Counted from the stretch's first letter, positions 17,656-28,627 are shown. The stretch: 64,000 bases of DNA from Oceanidesulfovibrio indonesiensis (GCF_007625075.1 NZ_QMIE01000013.1:1-64000); one strand, 5' to 3'. Notes: generated by a model not told the origin, from the letters alone. Program-made: numbers and translations.

Positions 17656-19215
17656 TTAGTGCGCGTTTTCCGAGGTCAGACGTTCGTTCCCTTCCCACAC
17701 CTTTTCCGATTCGGGCAAGAGCGGGATGTACTCGAACCACTTGTGGCTGGCCATGTGGTCGGGATCCATCTGCAATTCACGGCTGTGCTCCAGAATCGGC
17801 GGTACGATCTCACGAATATCCCCGGCAAGGTCTCTGGCCGTTGTGAACGAGGCTGCCTCGACGGCCTTGTCGATGGCCTTCTGGCTGTACTGCTGGGAAC
17901 TGGCAAGGGTGTCCAGGGACTTGGTTGGGTTGTGGAAACCCGCGCTGTTTTCAGCGGAAATAAGATCCCAGAAGAACTGACCCTTACGGCACATTTCCCG
18001 CGCCTCGATCATCAGTTCGTCATAGTTGAAAGGCTTCGGTCCAGTGTACTCGCTGGCCATGCGTATCGCTTCATGCGCTTTGACCGAAAGATCCTGAGCG
18101 ATCAACAGCTGATTCCAGACTTTCTCCTGGCTGGAGATTACGCGCTCGCGGAGATATTCGGGGGTCTTGTCCGTATGGCACTGCCGACATGCTTTCATGT
18201 CGGGGTCTTTGAGGGGCGAGGTCCAGTGGTGGTTGGAGATCTTCTTTTTGCCGTCCAGTCTCACGTAAGGCATGTGACAGTCCGAACACCCTACCCCGGC
18301 GGCTCCGTGCGAGCCGTTATACCACATCTCGTATTCGGGGTGCTGCGCCTTGAGCATCGGGGTTTTGGAAACCGGATGGACCCAGTCCACAAAGTTTCCT
18401 TCGAACCCGGGGATATTCGTATCGCCCGTGTTCTTGTAGTATTCATACATATCTTCCGGGTCCTTGCCTTTGGCCCACGGGAAAATCGGTTTCTTGGCCG
18501 CCCCGAACTTTTCGTCCTGGAAGTAGTACTCTACGTGACACTGCCCACACACGAGTGCTCTTTGTTCATTGCGAGGCAGCTCGGAAAAATTCTTGCCCTC
18601 GGATTCCAGATGAGCCTTGAGTGGAACCGAGTACAGCCGGAGCTCCATATCCTTGGGATCATGACAGTTGGCGCATCCTATGGTGTTTTCATCCAGGTCG
18701 ACATCCTCGCGGAATTCATTGAAATCCTTGACCCAGAACGAATCGCCGTATTCGTCCGTCCATTCGAGCATCTTGGTCCCTTTGCAATTCCAACACGTCG
18801 AAGGAAGTCCGGCTTTTTCGGAAAAACGGTTGATGCGATCAATCTCAAGAATATCCTTCAAAGCATAGGTGTGTCCTCTGGCTCTCCGGTATTCGTAGCT
18901 GAACGGATACCCGAGCCACAGGTTCTTCAAGTATGGCTGGGCATACTTATATCCTTCAGGCAAAGGATTCACACCATCGTTTTTGTTGTGGTTAACGGAA
19001 CCTCCGTATTCCGTCATTATTTCAGATTCATCATTGCGCAGGTACGTTTCATAATGCAAAGGAAACTCGGATTTGAATGCCGAGTTCTTTATTTCATCTG
19101 ATGATAGATTTGTTTCATACGTCGGTGTAGTCGGTTCGGAAACATCCGAGCATCCGATTGCTACAAGCAGCAACCCGGTAAGAACAGCCCAAGAGAAAAA
19201 CATATGCTTACGCAT
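17656..19215 (-). CDS. nrfA: Ammonia-forming cytochrome c nitrite reductase, catalytic subunit NrfA
   Basis: Reduces nitrite to ammonium with six electrons on the outer face of the cytoplasmic membrane. The 519-residue protein has a lipoprotein signal ending at Cys22 (LLLVAIGC), so it is membrane-anchored, as in Desulfovibrio NrfA. Five haem sites are visible: CWNCK (the lysine-ligated active-site haem diagnostic of NrfA), CANCH, CGQCH, CSDCH and CRQCH. The active-site region KTPMLKAQHPEYEMWYNGSH is also present. The start follows AAAAGGAG and overlaps the nrfH end by 8 bases, showing coupling. Confidence 0.97.
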   Translation of the reverse strand: MRKHMFFSWAVLTGLLLVAIGCSDVSEPTTPTYETNLSSDEIKNSAFKSEFPLHYETYLRNDESEIMTEYGGSVNHNKNDGVNPLPEGYKYAQPYLKNLWLGYPFSYEYRRARGHTYALKDILEIDRINRFSEKAGLPSTCWNCKGTKMLEWTDEYGDSFWVKDFNEFREDVDLDENTIGCANCHDPKDMELRLYSVPLKAHLESEGKNFSELPRNEQRALVCGQCHVEYYFQDEKFGAAKKPIFPWAKGKDPEDMYEYYKNTGDTNIPGFEGNFVDWVHPVSKTPMLKAQHPEYEMWYNGSHGAAGVGCSDCHMPYVRLDGKKKISNHHWTSPLKDPDMKACRQCHTDKTPEYLRERVISSQEKVWNQLLIAQDLSVKAHEAIRMASEYTGPKPFNYDELMIEAREMCRKGQFFWDLISAENSAGFHNPTKSLDTLASSQQYSQKAIDKAVEAASFTTARDLAGDIREIVPPILEHSRELQMDPDHMASHKWFEYIPLLPESEKVWEGNERLTSENAH

Positions 19216-19678
19216 CTGCGGCACTCCTTTTGGATATCGGCTTCTTTGGGGAGTGAGGGACATGCCGATGGCAGTCTGTACAATACGTCTTGCTTTGCAT
19301 GACTGTGCCTGTTGTCGCGCTATGGCACCGCACGCAGTTGGCCTGAGTGACGTCCTTGGTTTCCTCACCGGGGTGAATGAGATCCGGAATGGACTTGGTC
19401 GCCGTGGCCCAGATATCCCGTACTCCTTCCTTCGTCTTGAACGGAATCTTTGCAAGGATATCGTTTGGCGCGTGGCACTCGTTGCAAGCCAACTCCGCAT
19501 GGACCGATTGTTTGTGGGTCAAGGCTGCCTCCGACATGGAATGACATCCGCCGCAGAACATCGCCTTGTCGGTGGTGGTCATGGCTACGGCTGCGCTTAC
19601 AGTCAGCACTACTCCAAGAGCTATCGCCGGTAGTGTGTAACGCCATATCCGGCCGCTATCACGGGGTTTCCGGGCCAT
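19208..19678 (-). CDS. nrfH: Cytochrome c nitrite reductase quinol dehydrogenase NrfH
   Basis: A membrane-anchored tetrahaem cytochrome of the NapC/NirT family that takes electrons from menaquinol and passes them to NrfA. The 156-residue protein has one N-terminal transmembrane helix (about residues 13-33, YTLPAIALGVVLTVSAAVAM) and four haem motifs: CGGCH, CNECH, CVRCH and CTDCH. Haem 1 is followed by SMSEA, so Met49 could be the haem ligand known from D. vulgaris NrfH. It is first in the nrfHA operon; the start follows GGAGGGAAGG. Confidence 0.96.
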   Translation of the reverse strand: MARKPRDSGRIWRYTLPAIALGVVLTVSAAVAMTTTDKAMFCGGCHSMSEAALTHKQSVHAELACNECHAPNDILAKIPFKTKEGVRDIWATATKSIPDLIHPGEETKDVTQANCVRCHSATTGTVMQSKTYCTDCHRHVPHSPKKPISKRSAADA

Positions 19679-20237
19679 CCTTCCCTCCTTTCATTGCAAT
19701 GCACCCTCATTCCTCATTTCATCCAAAACAAAATCTCGCTCTCACCAACAAATTCAACCTTCAAAGATTGCGCCCAACCCCATTCCAACCTATGGAGTCT
19801 TTCAATCCATTGCCATGGCTGAACCTCAACCCCACTTCATGACATTCGCTGAAAAATTAAACCAATTATACCTTTTCAGGCTTCTTTTGCAACAAATGAA
19901 TATTACGTACTCGACTGTCGGGTAAATGAAACCGCCTCACCAACACTCCTTGCGCACTCGAAATTGTCACATGGCGCATGCGCTCTGCGCGAGTGCTCTC
20001 CGATCTGATGTCTTCCCGTACCCGGAAATACGGCAACAAGGATGGAACCGCAGGGGAAGAGGCCGCTTCACTGGCAATTTCTGCTCCTGGCAATCCCTCA
20101 CGAACTGTAGGAAATTTACGCTTTCCCCTGCATTCATTTCACGTTATGCAACACCAAAACAACCTGCATCGGCTTCGTAGCAACGCCGCGAATCCGGTTG
20201 CGTCGCATATGCATCGGAATGACTCAGAGGGGGGACG
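19679..20237. other. Divergent intergenic region, nrfHA and chemoreceptor leaders
   Basis: No gene supported on either strand. It contains the likely nrfHA promoter (separate entry) and the upstream region of the soluble chemoreceptor. I looked for a palindromic nitrite/NO regulator site such as an HcpR-like TTGTGAC repeat and found only an unpaired TTGTCACATGG. Confidence 0.6.
19865..19892 (-). promoter_or_regulatory. Sigma-70-like promoter for nrfHA
   Basis: On the minus strand TTGCAA and a perfect TATAAT are 16 bases apart. Transcription would start near 19858, giving a long leader of about 180 bases before nrfH. The surroundings are AT-rich compared with neighbouring DNA. Confidence 0.55.
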
Positions 20238-21650
20238 ATGTTTTTTGGGCAGAAGAAAACATTTACGGAATTCAGCGTTTTGGCGGACCAGGGACTTTAC
20301 AGGCAAGCCGTCGACACCCTGAGCGGGAAGGGAAACGGCATCGAGCCTCTTGCGCAAGGCGCCCGGACCATATTGAACGAACTCGAGTTCGCGCGCTCCA
20401 TCATCAACAGCATCACCACACCATTCGTCGTAGTGGACACTGAAGAAACGTTGTGCATCACCAACGCGGGACTCCTCGAAATCCTCGGCCAGTCCGGCAA
20501 GCCCGAGGATTACTATGGCTGGAATGTGGCGGAATTCTTCTACGGCGACCGCACTCGCAAGACCGTGCTTTCCACGGCCATGGAGGACAGGAAGCCCATC
20601 CGCAAGGAGGTGGATTTCGCCTCCCGCGACGGCCGCAAACTCACTATCCAGATCGACGCCATGCCGCTCCTGCGCGAAGGCGACGGCGCCTTGCTCGGCG
20701 CCATCTGCATCTACCTGGACGTCTCCGAGCTGCGCGGCAAGGAGGCCGAAATCTGCGAGCAGAACGAGATTATCAGCCGCGCAGCGCAGCGGGCCAACGC
20801 CGTGGCGGACAACCTCGCCTCGGCCGCAGACGAGTTGGCCGCCCAGGTGGAGCAGACCCGCGCCACCACAGACGAGCAGCGCGGCCGCACAGGCGAGGTG
20901 GCCAGCGCCACGCAGCAGATGAGCGCGTCCATTCAGGAAGGCGCCGAGAATGCGCGCTCAGTCACCGAACTGGCCGAGAACTCCCGCACCAAGGCCGGCG
21001 AGGGCGCCGCCGAGGTGGAACGCACCCAGCAGGTCATTCTCGGCGTGCGGGACGAAGCCGAAGCCCTCAAAGAAGATATGACCCGGCTCGGCGAGCACGC
21101 CGAGCGCATCGGCAGCGTGATGAACGTGATCAACGACATCGCGGACCAGACCAATCTGCTCGCCCTCAATGCGGCTATCGAAGCGGCCCGAGCCGGCGAG
21201 GCAGGCCGCGGCTTCGCCGTGGTGGCGGACGAGGTGCGCAAGTTGGCCGAAAAGACAATGCAGGCCACCAAGGAAGTAGGCGAAGTGGTCCGGGCCATCC
21301 AGAGCAGCGCCCAGCAGAGCCAGACGTCCACGGAGTCCGCCGTGGCGTCGGTCATGCGTGGCGTGGAATCCGCCAACGCGGCCGGCGAGAAGATCCAGGA
21401 AATTCTCGCGCTCATCGAGCAGACCACGGAGCGCGTGCACGGCATTGCCGATGCGGTGCAGCAGCAGTCCCAGGCCAGCGACCAGGTATCGGAAGCGGCC
21501 AACTACATCCTCAGCTCGGCCGATGAAACCGCTACGGCCATGGACGAATCAGCCCGCGCCGTGAGCGAGCTGGCCCGTATGGCGAGCGATCTGAAAAGCA
21601 TCATCGAAGACATGCAGGCCGAATCCAGGGATGAATGCGAAACATCCTGA
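20238..21650 (+). CDS. Soluble PAS-containing methyl-accepting chemotaxis protein
   Basis: A cytoplasmic chemoreceptor of 470 residues that would control CheA. There is no transmembrane segment or HAMP domain. Residues about 50-170 form a PAS domain (SIITPF-like [20 protein letters not shown], then the [11 protein letters not shown] end), which could bind a haem, flavin or small ligand. The signalling domain has the conserved hairpin tip [20 protein letters not shown], then [18 protein letters not shown]. The start follows GAGGGGGGACG. Placement next to nrfHA suggests, weakly, a redox or nitrogen-oxide input. Confidence 0.93.
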   Translation: MFFGQKKTFTEFSVLADQGLYRQAVDTLSGKGNGIEPLAQGARTILNELEFARSIINSITTPFVVVDTEETLCITNAGLLEILGQSGKPEDYYGWNVAEFFYGDRTRKTVLSTAMEDRKPIRKEVDFASRDGRKLTIQIDAMPLLREGDGALLGAICIYLDVSELRGKEAEICEQNEIISRAAQRANAVADNLASAADELAAQVEQTRATTDEQRGRTGEVASATQQMSASIQEGAENARSVTELAENSRTKAGEGAAEVERTQQVILGVRDEAEALKEDMTRLGEHAERIGSVMNVINDIADQTNLLALNAAIEAARAGEAGRGFAVVADEVRKLAEKTMQATKEVGEVVRAIQSSAQQSQTSTESAVASVMRGVESANAAGEKIQEILALIEQTTERVHGIADAVQQQSQASDQVSEAANYILSSADETATAMDESARAVSELARMASDLKSIIEDMQAESRDECETS

Positions 21651-21698
21651 TTTTGTTTTTGAAATAACACGCGCGCAAGCGCCGTCCGGATGCAGGAA

Positions 21699-21729
21699 AA
21701 GGGACTCGGCTCAGACGGCCGGGTCCCTT
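21699..21729. terminator. Terminator between the chemoreceptor and porin genes
   Basis: The stem AAGGGACTCGG / CCGGGTCCCTT has one wobble pair and a 9-base loop, with TGTTTCG after it. It sits between convergent genes and may serve both. Confidence 0.75.
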
Positions 21730-21815
21730 GTTTCGTATCGTCAACGAGTTTGCACAGGCTCCGGTGCTTCCTTCCTCACCACCTGCCTCATCCAAAACCT
21801 GGACTCAGTATTCCG

Positions 21816-23336
21816 CTAAAACGTGTATTTCAGCCCCAGCGCCGCTTTCCAGGCAGTGCCCACATCCTGGTTTATCCAGACGTCGCTGCCGTAATTCACG
21901 TGCACCATGCCCGTCTCCAGTTGCAATTCGAGATTCTCGAACAGCTTGTAGTACGTATCGAAGTTGACCTCGAACATGCTGTCTTCCGTGGTCAGGGGGA
22001 TGTCGGCGATGGTGGTCTCCATGGGCGGTGTCACGTAACCGGCAGGCACCGGCATCGGCGAGCCTTTGTAGCCGAGGATGAGACTCGGACTGGTAAGACC
22101 CACGATGCGCCGGCTGTCCGGATCGTTGGTGCCCTGCGCATAGAGGAAACGCACGGTATGGTGCAGGTCCTCCATGAAGGTGATGTCTTTGAGCGCGAAG
22201 CGCAGACCCCACATGCCGGCAGGCGATGCGCTCACCAAACCTTCCCACGGCAGCATGCGCGTGCCCACGAAGCCGAAACTTGTGGGGCCGAACGCCCGCA
22301 CCGAGCTCAGGGTGGGCAGTTGTTCCGAACCGTTTCGCCAGGAGCCGTCCTCGCCCGTGGCGTACCATCCGAAAAGCGAGAGCGTAAGCATGTCCAGCTT
22401 GTAGTCCAGCTCCGCGCCCACGTAGAGACCGCGGCGGTCCAGCGCGGCGTTTGTCGCCTCGACCGAGCCGTAGAGCGCCTCCACGGCGATCTCGAACGGG
22501 TCAAACATGGTGATCTCGGCCGCGGTGCCGGCCCACCAGACGTAGAAGTGGCTCTGATCGTTTATATAGCGGGAGATGAACGGCTGGCCGAGGTAGGCGA
22601 GCCCCGCGGAGAACGCTGGAGAGAGCATCCGCGGAAAACCCGCCAGTCCCTGATCGCGGAACACGTCCCGCCCGGAGGCGATGAACATGGCATACGGGGT
22701 GACCGACCACCCTTCTCCCGTGACGGGGACCATGAGCGCGAAATAGTCCATTTCGTCGATGCGGGATGAGCCCTTGGACACTACGTTGTTCGCGTCCAGA
22801 TCGTACAGCCTTGTCCAGAACGCTGTGACGCTGACAGCATCGCTAAAGCGGTACATGGCCGAAACGCCGGCTGCGTCGGCGTCCACCAGTACAAAGCCCA
22901 GACCGATGTTCGGGTTGGTGACGCCCTGGATGCCCACGCGGAAGGTGAGGTCGGTATCCGGAATGTCGAACTCGATGAAGGCGCGCTTGGTCTCCACGTT
23001 CACGCCGTCCGCGCCGAGCGCGCCGCCGGAGCCTCTGCCCACGGCGCCGCCGCGTCCCCACTGCAACTCGCCGATCTCGATATGATAGACGCCGCGCAGG
23101 TGTTCACTGGCCACGAAATCCACCTGCACGCGGATACGCTGCCTGGCGTGGAATCCGTCACGGGACTGGTCGAGCGGACCGGTGCCGTAGAGATTGCCAT
23201 TCTCGTCGTAGCGGAAAGAGAAGAGATACTCGCCTTTGGCGCTTACCTCCAACGCATGCGACGTTTCAGCCGACGTGCCCAGGATCACGGTGAGACACAG
23301 AATGGCGATGCAACGGACGACTGACAGATTTGACAC
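21816..23336 (-). CDS. Outer-membrane homotrimeric porin, Desulfovibrio type
   Basis: A 506-residue beta-barrel porin for passive uptake of small solutes. An export signal is visible (CIAILCLTVILGTSAETSHA), then the mature start LEVSAKGEYLFSFRYDENGN, typical of the abundant porins of Desulfovibrionaceae. Alternating hydrophobic strands run to the C-terminal WKAALGLKYTF, ending in Phe as required for barrel assembly. It stands alone, divergent from the HDOD gene. Such porins usually occur in many paralogous copies per genome. Confidence 0.88.
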   Translation of the reverse strand: MSNLSVVRCIAILCLTVILGTSAETSHALEVSAKGEYLFSFRYDENGNLYGTGPLDQSRDGFHARQRIRVQVDFVASEHLRGVYHIEIGELQWGRGGAVGRGSGGALGADGVNVETKRAFIEFDIPDTDLTFRVGIQGVTNPNIGLGFVLVDADAAGVSAMYRFSDAVSVTAFWTRLYDLDANNVVSKGSSRIDEMDYFALMVPVTGEGWSVTPYAMFIASGRDVFRDQGLAGFPRMLSPAFSAGLAYLGQPFISRYINDQSHFYVWWAGTAAEITMFDPFEIAVEALYGSVEATNAALDRRGLYVGAELDYKLDMLTLSLFGWYATGEDGSWRNGSEQLPTLSSVRAFGPTSFGFVGTRMLPWEGLVSASPAGMWGLRFALKDITFMEDLHHTVRFLYAQGTNDPDSRRIVGLTSPSLILGYKGSPMPVPAGYVTPPMETTIADIPLTTEDSMFEVNFDTYYKLFENLELQLETGMVHVNYGSDVWINQDVGTAWKAALGLKYTF

Positions 23337-23616
23337 CCCTTCCCCCTGGGCTCAAGTTGCTGTGTTGCATATATCGAAACACCTGTTTCTGTTGAAGCTT
23401 TTGAAACAAACCATGCCTGGTTGTCAAGACACGGGGCGTTTGGCCGATATAATCCCAGGAGGCGAACAAGCGCTCCCGAAAAGAGGTCGTCCCGCTATTG
23501 CCCAGGCAAGGGGCAGAATTGCTTCCCAGAACTGAGAATCGACGAACCATATGTCGGCGTGGTATCGGGTGTTTGCAGTCGCGGCCGATGCGTCTTGAAC
23601 CCCAAAGCATGGCAGT

Positions 23617-24915
23617 GTGACACTCATGGGTCTGGTCAACGTCAGCGATCTCAAAGAAGGCATGGTCCTTGCCGAGGATCTCGTCACCCCGAAAGGCCGT
23701 TTCCTGCTGGGCAAGGGGGTCGAGATATCCAGGAAGCACATCATGATCATGAAGAGCTGGGGCGTGACCGAGGCGGACATCGTCGGCGCCAGTCGCGAGG
23801 ACGCGGCTGCTGAGACCATCGCCTCCCTGAACCCGGTTAACATGGATCAGGCCGAGGTGGAGGTGGAGGCGCTCTTCGCCAATGCGAACACCGACCATCC
23901 GGCAATGGCCGAGCTCAAACGATTGAGCATCATCCGCACTGCGCAGATGCTCGACCGCGGCGAGGAGTTCCGGGCTCCCAGGCCCCTAAGCCGGGAGGAA
24001 GTCCAGGAACTGGAAGATCTGAAGCAATCCGTCAAAGCCGCTCCGCCTCTGGCTGACCTCGTGAATCGCCATGTGGAGCTCGTTTCCTTTCCGGACATCT
24101 ACCTGCGCATCGTGGAAGTGCTCAGCGATCCCTTGAGCTCGGCGTCCCACCTTGCAGACGTTGTGGCCAAGGACCCCAGTCTTTCCACCAAGCTGCTGCG
24201 CCTTGTGAACAGCCCGTTCTACGGCTTTCCTTCCAGAATCGAATCAATCAGCCGGGCCATCAGCCTGATTGGCTCCCGGGATGTGACGAACCTGGCCCTC
24301 GGCATTTCGGTGCTCAACTACTTCAACAAGATTCCGCCGGAATCGCTGGATGTGCGCTCCTTCTGGCTGCACTCCATCACCTGCGGCATCGTGGCAAGGA
24401 CCATCGCCTCGCAAAAGGTCGGCCTCACCGAAGAGCGCTTCTTCGTGGCCGGCCTCATCCACGATATCGGCCGCCTCACGCTCATCAAGGAGTTGCCGGA
24501 CGGATTCCGGCTCGCCATGCTCATCTCTCGGGCGGAACGCATCGCCCTGCACGAGGCCGAGCGGGAAGTGTTCGGCTACAACCATGCCCAGGTCGGGGGC
24601 ATGATCTTCAAGAAATGGCGTTTCCCTCCCACTTTGGAACGGCCCATTCGCTTCCACCACAAGCCGGAAAGCTCCATGAACCTCCTGGAACCCGCCATCA
24701 TCCACGTGGCCGACCTCATTGCCGTGGCCATGCACCTGGGTACGGGCGGTTCCTACTTCGTCCCCACCCTGCAGGAAGAAGCCTGGGACATTCTGGGACT
24801 GAGCACCGGCGTGCTGCAACTTGCCCTGACGCAGGCGGACCGGCACATCGGCGAGATAGAACGGACGTTCTTCATGGCCATGAACGGCGAGGGGGTGGTG
24901 TATGGGCGAGGATGA
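23617..24915 (+). CDS. HDOD-domain signalling protein
   Basis: A 432-residue protein. Residues about 1-120 resemble the N-terminal segment often found before HD-type domains ([20 protein letters not shown]), followed by a linker. The HDOD domain covers about 145-345: LPDIYLRI-like [35 protein letters not shown], and the partial HD motif [14 protein letters not shown] domains are non-catalytic or unproven relatives of HD-GYP phosphodiesterases and act in signalling. Start is GTG at 23617 or, just as likely, ATG at 23626; no strong ribosome site decides. Its end overlaps the hybrid kinase by 14 bases, so the two are coupled. Confidence 0.88.
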   Translation: MTLMGLVNVSDLKEGMVLAEDLVTPKGRFLLGKGVEISRKHIMIMKSWGVTEADIVGASREDAAAETIASLNPVNMDQAEVEVEALFANANTDHPAMAELKRLSIIRTAQMLDRGEEFRAPRPLSREEVQELEDLKQSVKAAPPLADLVNRHVELVSFPDIYLRIVEVLSDPLSSASHLADVVAKDPSLSTKLLRLVNSPFYGFPSRIESISRAISLIGSRDVTNLALGISVLNYFNKIPPESLDVRSFWLHSITCGIVARTIASQKVGLTEERFFVAGLIHDIGRLTLIKELPDGFRLAMLISRAERIALHEAEREVFGYNHAQVGGMIFKKWRFPPTLERPIRFHHKPESSMNLLEPAIIHVADLIAVAMHLGTGGSYFVPTLQEEAWDILGLSTGVLQLALTQADRHIGEIERTFFMAMNGEGVVYGRG

Positions 24916-27484
24916 ACACACCCGCATCAAACAGCTCGAAGAACAGAACGCACGGCTCAGCGAAGAAAAGTCCATAGCTCTGGACGCGCTGGAAATGGCA
25001 ACGACCCTGGGCACGTTCGAGACACGGCTCGACGAGCACGGCGGCGTCCAGACGCTGGTTCGCGAAACGGCCACCCGCGCATCCTCCCTGTTCCGGCTCG
25101 AAGCGGTCGGCGTATACCTCGCCAACGAAGATGACGCATCCTTCGACCTGGCTTACTGCGACCCGGAGGACTACGGCGATTGGTTCGAACCGGAACTCGA
25201 AGCGCTCATCGAGGACGGCACGTTCGCATGGGCGCTCTACCGCAACAAGCACGTCATCGTCTCCACCCGCAACGAACAGGGACGGCTCCTGCTCCATGCC
25301 ATCGCCACGGCCTCCCATGGCAGGGGCATGTTCGTGGGCCTGCTGAAACAGCCGGAACGGGAGATATACGACATCTCCTATTCCCTGCTCACGAACATTC
25401 TGCTCTCGGCCGCTCACGCCCTGGAGAACGTCTATCTGTTCATGGCCCTCAAGCAGGTCAAGGACTCCCTTGAAATGCAGGTTGCGGAACGCACGCGCGA
25501 TATCAGACGTTCCCACCAGGAATTGGAAAAAGCCCTGGCCAACTCCGAAAAACTCGCACGCGAAGCCGAGATCGCCAACAACGCCAAGACAGAGTTCCTG
25601 GCGCGCATGAGCCACGAGATACGAACCCCCATCAACTCCATCCTCGGCATGGCCGAACTGCTCTGGGAAACCGAACTGACGCCCACGCAGAAGGACTACG
25701 TCCAGACTTCCCGCTCATCCGGCGAAATGCTCCTCGACATCATCAACGACATCCTCGACTTCGCGCGCATCGAAGCCGGCGAGGTGCTGCTGGAGAACGT
25801 GCCCTTCGACGTGCTGGATGGTGTGGAGGATGTCTGCCGCGTACTCGCGTTCCGCGCCCATGAAAAGAACATCGATCTCTACTGGCGGGTTGCTCCGGAC
25901 ACCGTCACCCATGCCGGCGGCGATCCCAAACGGCTCTCCCAGGTGCTGCTCAACCTGGTGGGCAACGCCGTGAAGTTCACGGCCCATGGTGAAGTCGTTC
26001 TGGAGGTCAAGCCGCTCGCCCCGGGCGACCTGCCCAAGGACGCGCCCCGCTGCGTGTCCCGCTCCCCCCATTTCTACCTGCTCTTTTCCGTCACGGACAC
26101 GGGGGTGGGCATCCCGGAAGACAAACAGGCCCTCATCTTCGAGCACTTCTCCCAGGCGGATTCATCCACCACCAGACGCTTCGGCGGCAGCGGGCTCGGC
26201 CTGGCCATCTGCAAAAAGCTCGTGGAGCTCATGGGCGGTCACATCTGGGTGCGCAGCACTCCCGAAAAGGGCTCGACCTTCTCCTTCTGCGTGCGCCTTC
26301 AGGAGGTCGAATCCTCGGCGCCCCTGTACGCCCAGGGTTCCACCACTCTTTCGGGCGCTCATGTGCTCATTGTGGATGCGAACCACAATGTCGCCGCGCA
26401 CCATTCGCTGCTGCTCGAACTTTCCGGAGCCCGCACGATCATCCAGCACGAGCAGGATGGCGCCGTGCGGGCAGTGGCCCAGGCCCAAGCCGACGCCGAC
26501 CCTTTCGACTGCGTGCTGCTCAACTATGACGCGAACGATGAATTCCAAATGCTGCGCGCCATTTCCGCCACAGCATCGAACATGCTTCCGGCGGTCATGC
26601 TCCTTTCCGCCCTGGACGGCAGCGCCGTGGTGGACAAGGCGGCTCGCACAGGAGTCGCCGCGCACATGGTGCGGCCATGCAGACGTCGCGAATTGGTGGA
26701 ATCCGTGGGAATGGCGATTCGCCGGAAGGGTAGCCCGGTTTCACGCTCAGTGACGACAGACGATATCCGGCTGCCGGCCATGCGCGTCCTGCTGGTGGAG
26801 GACCACCTGCCGAACCGACGTATCGTGCAGCTTTTTCTCAAAGACGGTCCGCTCTTGCTCGATGTGGCCGGCGACGGCGCCGAGGCTGTGTGCATGGCCC
26901 GCGAAACTGCTTACGACCTCGTGCTCATGGACATGGAAATGCCGGTCATGGACGGCCTCGAAGCCACCAGGACAATCCGCCAGGAGGAGAAGCATTCGGG
27001 CCGCGCGGCCGTGCCCATCGTCGCGCTCACGGCGCATGCGCTTGACAGCGAGCGCCGTCGATGCCTGGACGCCGGGTGCGACGCCTTTGTTTCCAAGCCG
27101 GTGCGCAAGAGCGAGCTGCTCGAAACCATCGCAAGGTTCGCCCCGACCGCGTCCGCAACATGCCCGTCGTCGCAAGACCTCGACGGTCACATTGTCAACG
27201 TGCCAAAGGGATTGGAAGACCTGATTCCGCAGTATCTGGAATCGCTCTACAACGACATGGCCGCCATGCAGGAGGCGCTGGCCGCCGAAGACTACGAAAA
27301 TCTGCGTCGACTCGGACACAGCCAGAAAGGCAGCGCCCCGGCGTACGGGTTCTACCGCGTCGCCGAACTCGGAATCTGCATCCAGCAAGCGGCCGAGGCA
27401 AAAAACCAGGCCGAAGCCGCCCTGTTTCTGGCCGAACTGGACGACTACGTGAAGAACGTGCGGATAATGACCGAGGAAGGCTGA
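24902..27484 (+). CDS. Hybrid histidine kinase with two receivers and an Hpt domain
   Basis: An 860-residue soluble phosphorelay protein. Domains in order: an N-terminal GAF-like sensor (about 30-190), a coiled coil (195-225), HisKA with phosphoacceptor His238 ([15 protein letters not shown]), ATPase ([40 protein letters not shown]), a first receiver (about 480-600), a second receiver with Asp677 ([15 protein letters not shown]), and a C-terminal Hpt domain with His806 ([15 protein letters not shown]). The first receiver has Asn where the phosphoacceptor Asp is expected ([10 protein letters not shown]), so it is probably not phosphorylated. No membrane segment is seen. The architecture resembles BarA-like kinases without the membrane part. 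Confidence 0.92.
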   Translation: MGEDEHTRIKQLEEQNARLSEEKSIALDALEMATTLGTFETRLDEHGGVQTLVRETATRASSLFRLEAVGVYLANEDDASFDLAYCDPEDYGDWFEPELEALIEDGTFAWALYRNKHVIVSTRNEQGRLLLHAIATASHGRGMFVGLLKQPEREIYDISYSLLTNILLSAAHALENVYLFMALKQVKDSLEMQVAERTRDIRRSHQELEKALANSEKLAREAEIANNAKTEFLARMSHEIRTPINSILGMAELLWETELTPTQKDYVQTSRSSGEMLLDIINDILDFARIEAGEVLLENVPFDVLDGVEDVCRVLAFRAHEKNIDLYWRVAPDTVTHAGGDPKRLSQVLLNLVGNAVKFTAHGEVVLEVKPLAPGDLPKDAPRCVSRSPHFYLLFSVTDTGVGIPEDKQALIFEHFSQADSSTTRRFGGSGLGLAICKKLVELMGGHIWVRSTPEKGSTFSFCVRLQEVESSAPLYAQGSTTLSGAHVLIVDANHNVAAHHSLLLELSGARTIIQHEQDGAVRAVAQAQADADPFDCVLLNYDANDEFQMLRAISATASNMLPAVMLLSALDGSAVVDKAARTGVAAHMVRPCRRRELVESVGMAIRRKGSPVSRSVTTDDIRLPAMRVLLVEDHLPNRRIVQLFLKDGPLLLDVAGDGAEAVCMARETAYDLVLMDMEMPVMDGLEATRTIRQEEKHSGRAAVPIVALTAHALDSERRRCLDAGCDAFVSKPVRKSELLETIARFAPTASATCPSSQDLDGHIVNVPKGLEDLIPQYLESLYNDMAAMQEALAAEDYENLRRLGHSQKGSAPAYGFYRVAELGICIQQAAEAKNQAEAALFLAELDDYVKNVRIMTEEG

Positions 27485-27488
27485 GCGT

Positions 27489-28301
27489 TTACATGAGCTC
27501 GGGGACCCAGCCCATGCGCTTGAGGTCGTCCAGATGCTTGTGACGGAAACGCAGCACCTGCTGCGTGAGCTGCTTGACGTTGAACGGCTTTACCAGAAAA
27601 CCCTGGATGTTGTAGCGCAGACAGTCCTTCACGATCTCCTCCTTGCTGTGCGCGGAGGCGATGACGATTGTGGTGGCGATGTCGGAACGCGCGTCGCGCA
27701 TTTCCCTGAGGAAATCGAGCCCGCTCATGCCCGGCAACTCGAGGTCGAGAATGATGATCTGCGGCGAGTGCTTTTCGAGATATGTGAGAGCGTCGTCGCC
27801 GCTCTCGGCGACATGCACGGCGAACAGATCGTCATCAAGAAATCGTTCGTACAGGGCTGATATTTTTCGATCATCCTCCACGACGAGCACCCCGAGCGGC
27901 ACGTCGGGGCCGGCATCTTCCCCACGCGGGGCGTTATGGCTCTCCAGGATCGCATCGTTGAGGCTGCGCAGGTCGAATGGCTTGGTGAGGTATCCCTGGA
28001 TATCGTAATCCTTGAACTGCGCGCTGACATCCTCTCTGCTGCTGGCGGAGGCGATTATCACGCTCGTTCGCGCATCGTTCCGCCCGCTCCGTATCTCGTT
28101 GAGCACATCCAGGCCGGACATGTCGGGAAGGTTGATGTCCAGTATGATGATGTCCGGCTTGAGGATTTCGTGCGCATCGAGGGCTCGCCGACCGTTGGTG
28201 ACGATGGTGACGTCAAAAAGATCTTCCGAAAGGAACTTCGTATAGAGCGCGGCGACCTTCCTGTCGTCCTCGACGATGAGCAGAGTTTGCTTCTGGGGCA
28301 C
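27489..28301 (-). CDS. Tandem receiver-domain response regulator
   Basis: A 270-residue protein made of two CheY-like receivers with no output domain. The first (about 1-125) has LIVEDDRKVAAL, the acceptor Asp in IIILDINLPDMSG and TKPFDL. The second (about 137-260) has LVVEDDRKISAL, IILDLELPGMSG and VKPFNVKQL. The halves are clearly similar, pointing to an internal duplication. It converges on the hybrid kinase, with only four bases between the stops, and could serve as its phosphate partner or sink. It lies divergent from the downstream chemoreceptor gene. Confidence 0.9.
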   Translation of the reverse strand: MPQKQTLLIVEDDRKVAALYTKFLSEDLFDVTIVTNGRRALDAHEILKPDIIILDINLPDMSGLDVLNEIRSGRNDARTSVIIASASSREDVSAQFKDYDIQGYLTKPFDLRSLNDAILESHNAPRGEDAGPDVPLGVLVVEDDRKISALYERFLDDDLFAVHVAESGDDALTYLEKHSPQIIILDLELPGMSGLDFLREMRDARSDIATTIVIASAHSKEEIVKDCLRYNIQGFLVKPFNVKQLTQQVLRFRHKHLDDLKRMGWVPELM

Positions 28302-28627
28302 GTGCAGTTACTCGAATTCCAGACAGTTGCGGATGTGAAGTCGGCCGGCGCCGTGTTGGTGGACGGAACCTATCAAAGACCACGCCGGAAAGAAAGGACA
28401 CCGGACGCGCATGTGGCTCGGCAGGCCACAGCAGAAGGCTCTGCGCGCCAATCTCGCCCTGCCCTGGTGCGTGATGGATTCTTCGACAGCCCCCAAACCC
28501 GCATGCGCGGTGGTGGTTACCGACTTCCCCGGAACCGCGTGACACGCGAACGCAACTTTTCCCTGAGCAAGAATGCTGTTAATGCTGTTCCCAGGCGGCT
28601 CAACCAACATCCCCATGGAGGCCTTGA
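28302..28627. other. Divergent intergenic region
   Basis: No gene supported. It must hold the promoters of the double-receiver gene (minus) and the membrane chemoreceptor (plus). I see no clear consensus promoter or strong hairpin. Confidence 0.5.

Noticed and set aside
17659-19101. 480-residue plus-strand frame opposite nrfA
   Set aside because: nrfA has five haem motifs on the minus strand; the opposite frame has no features.
19926-20357. Small frames between nrfH and the chemoreceptor
   Set aside because: No ribosome sites, and one overlaps the true chemoreceptor start; the region is regulatory in appearance.
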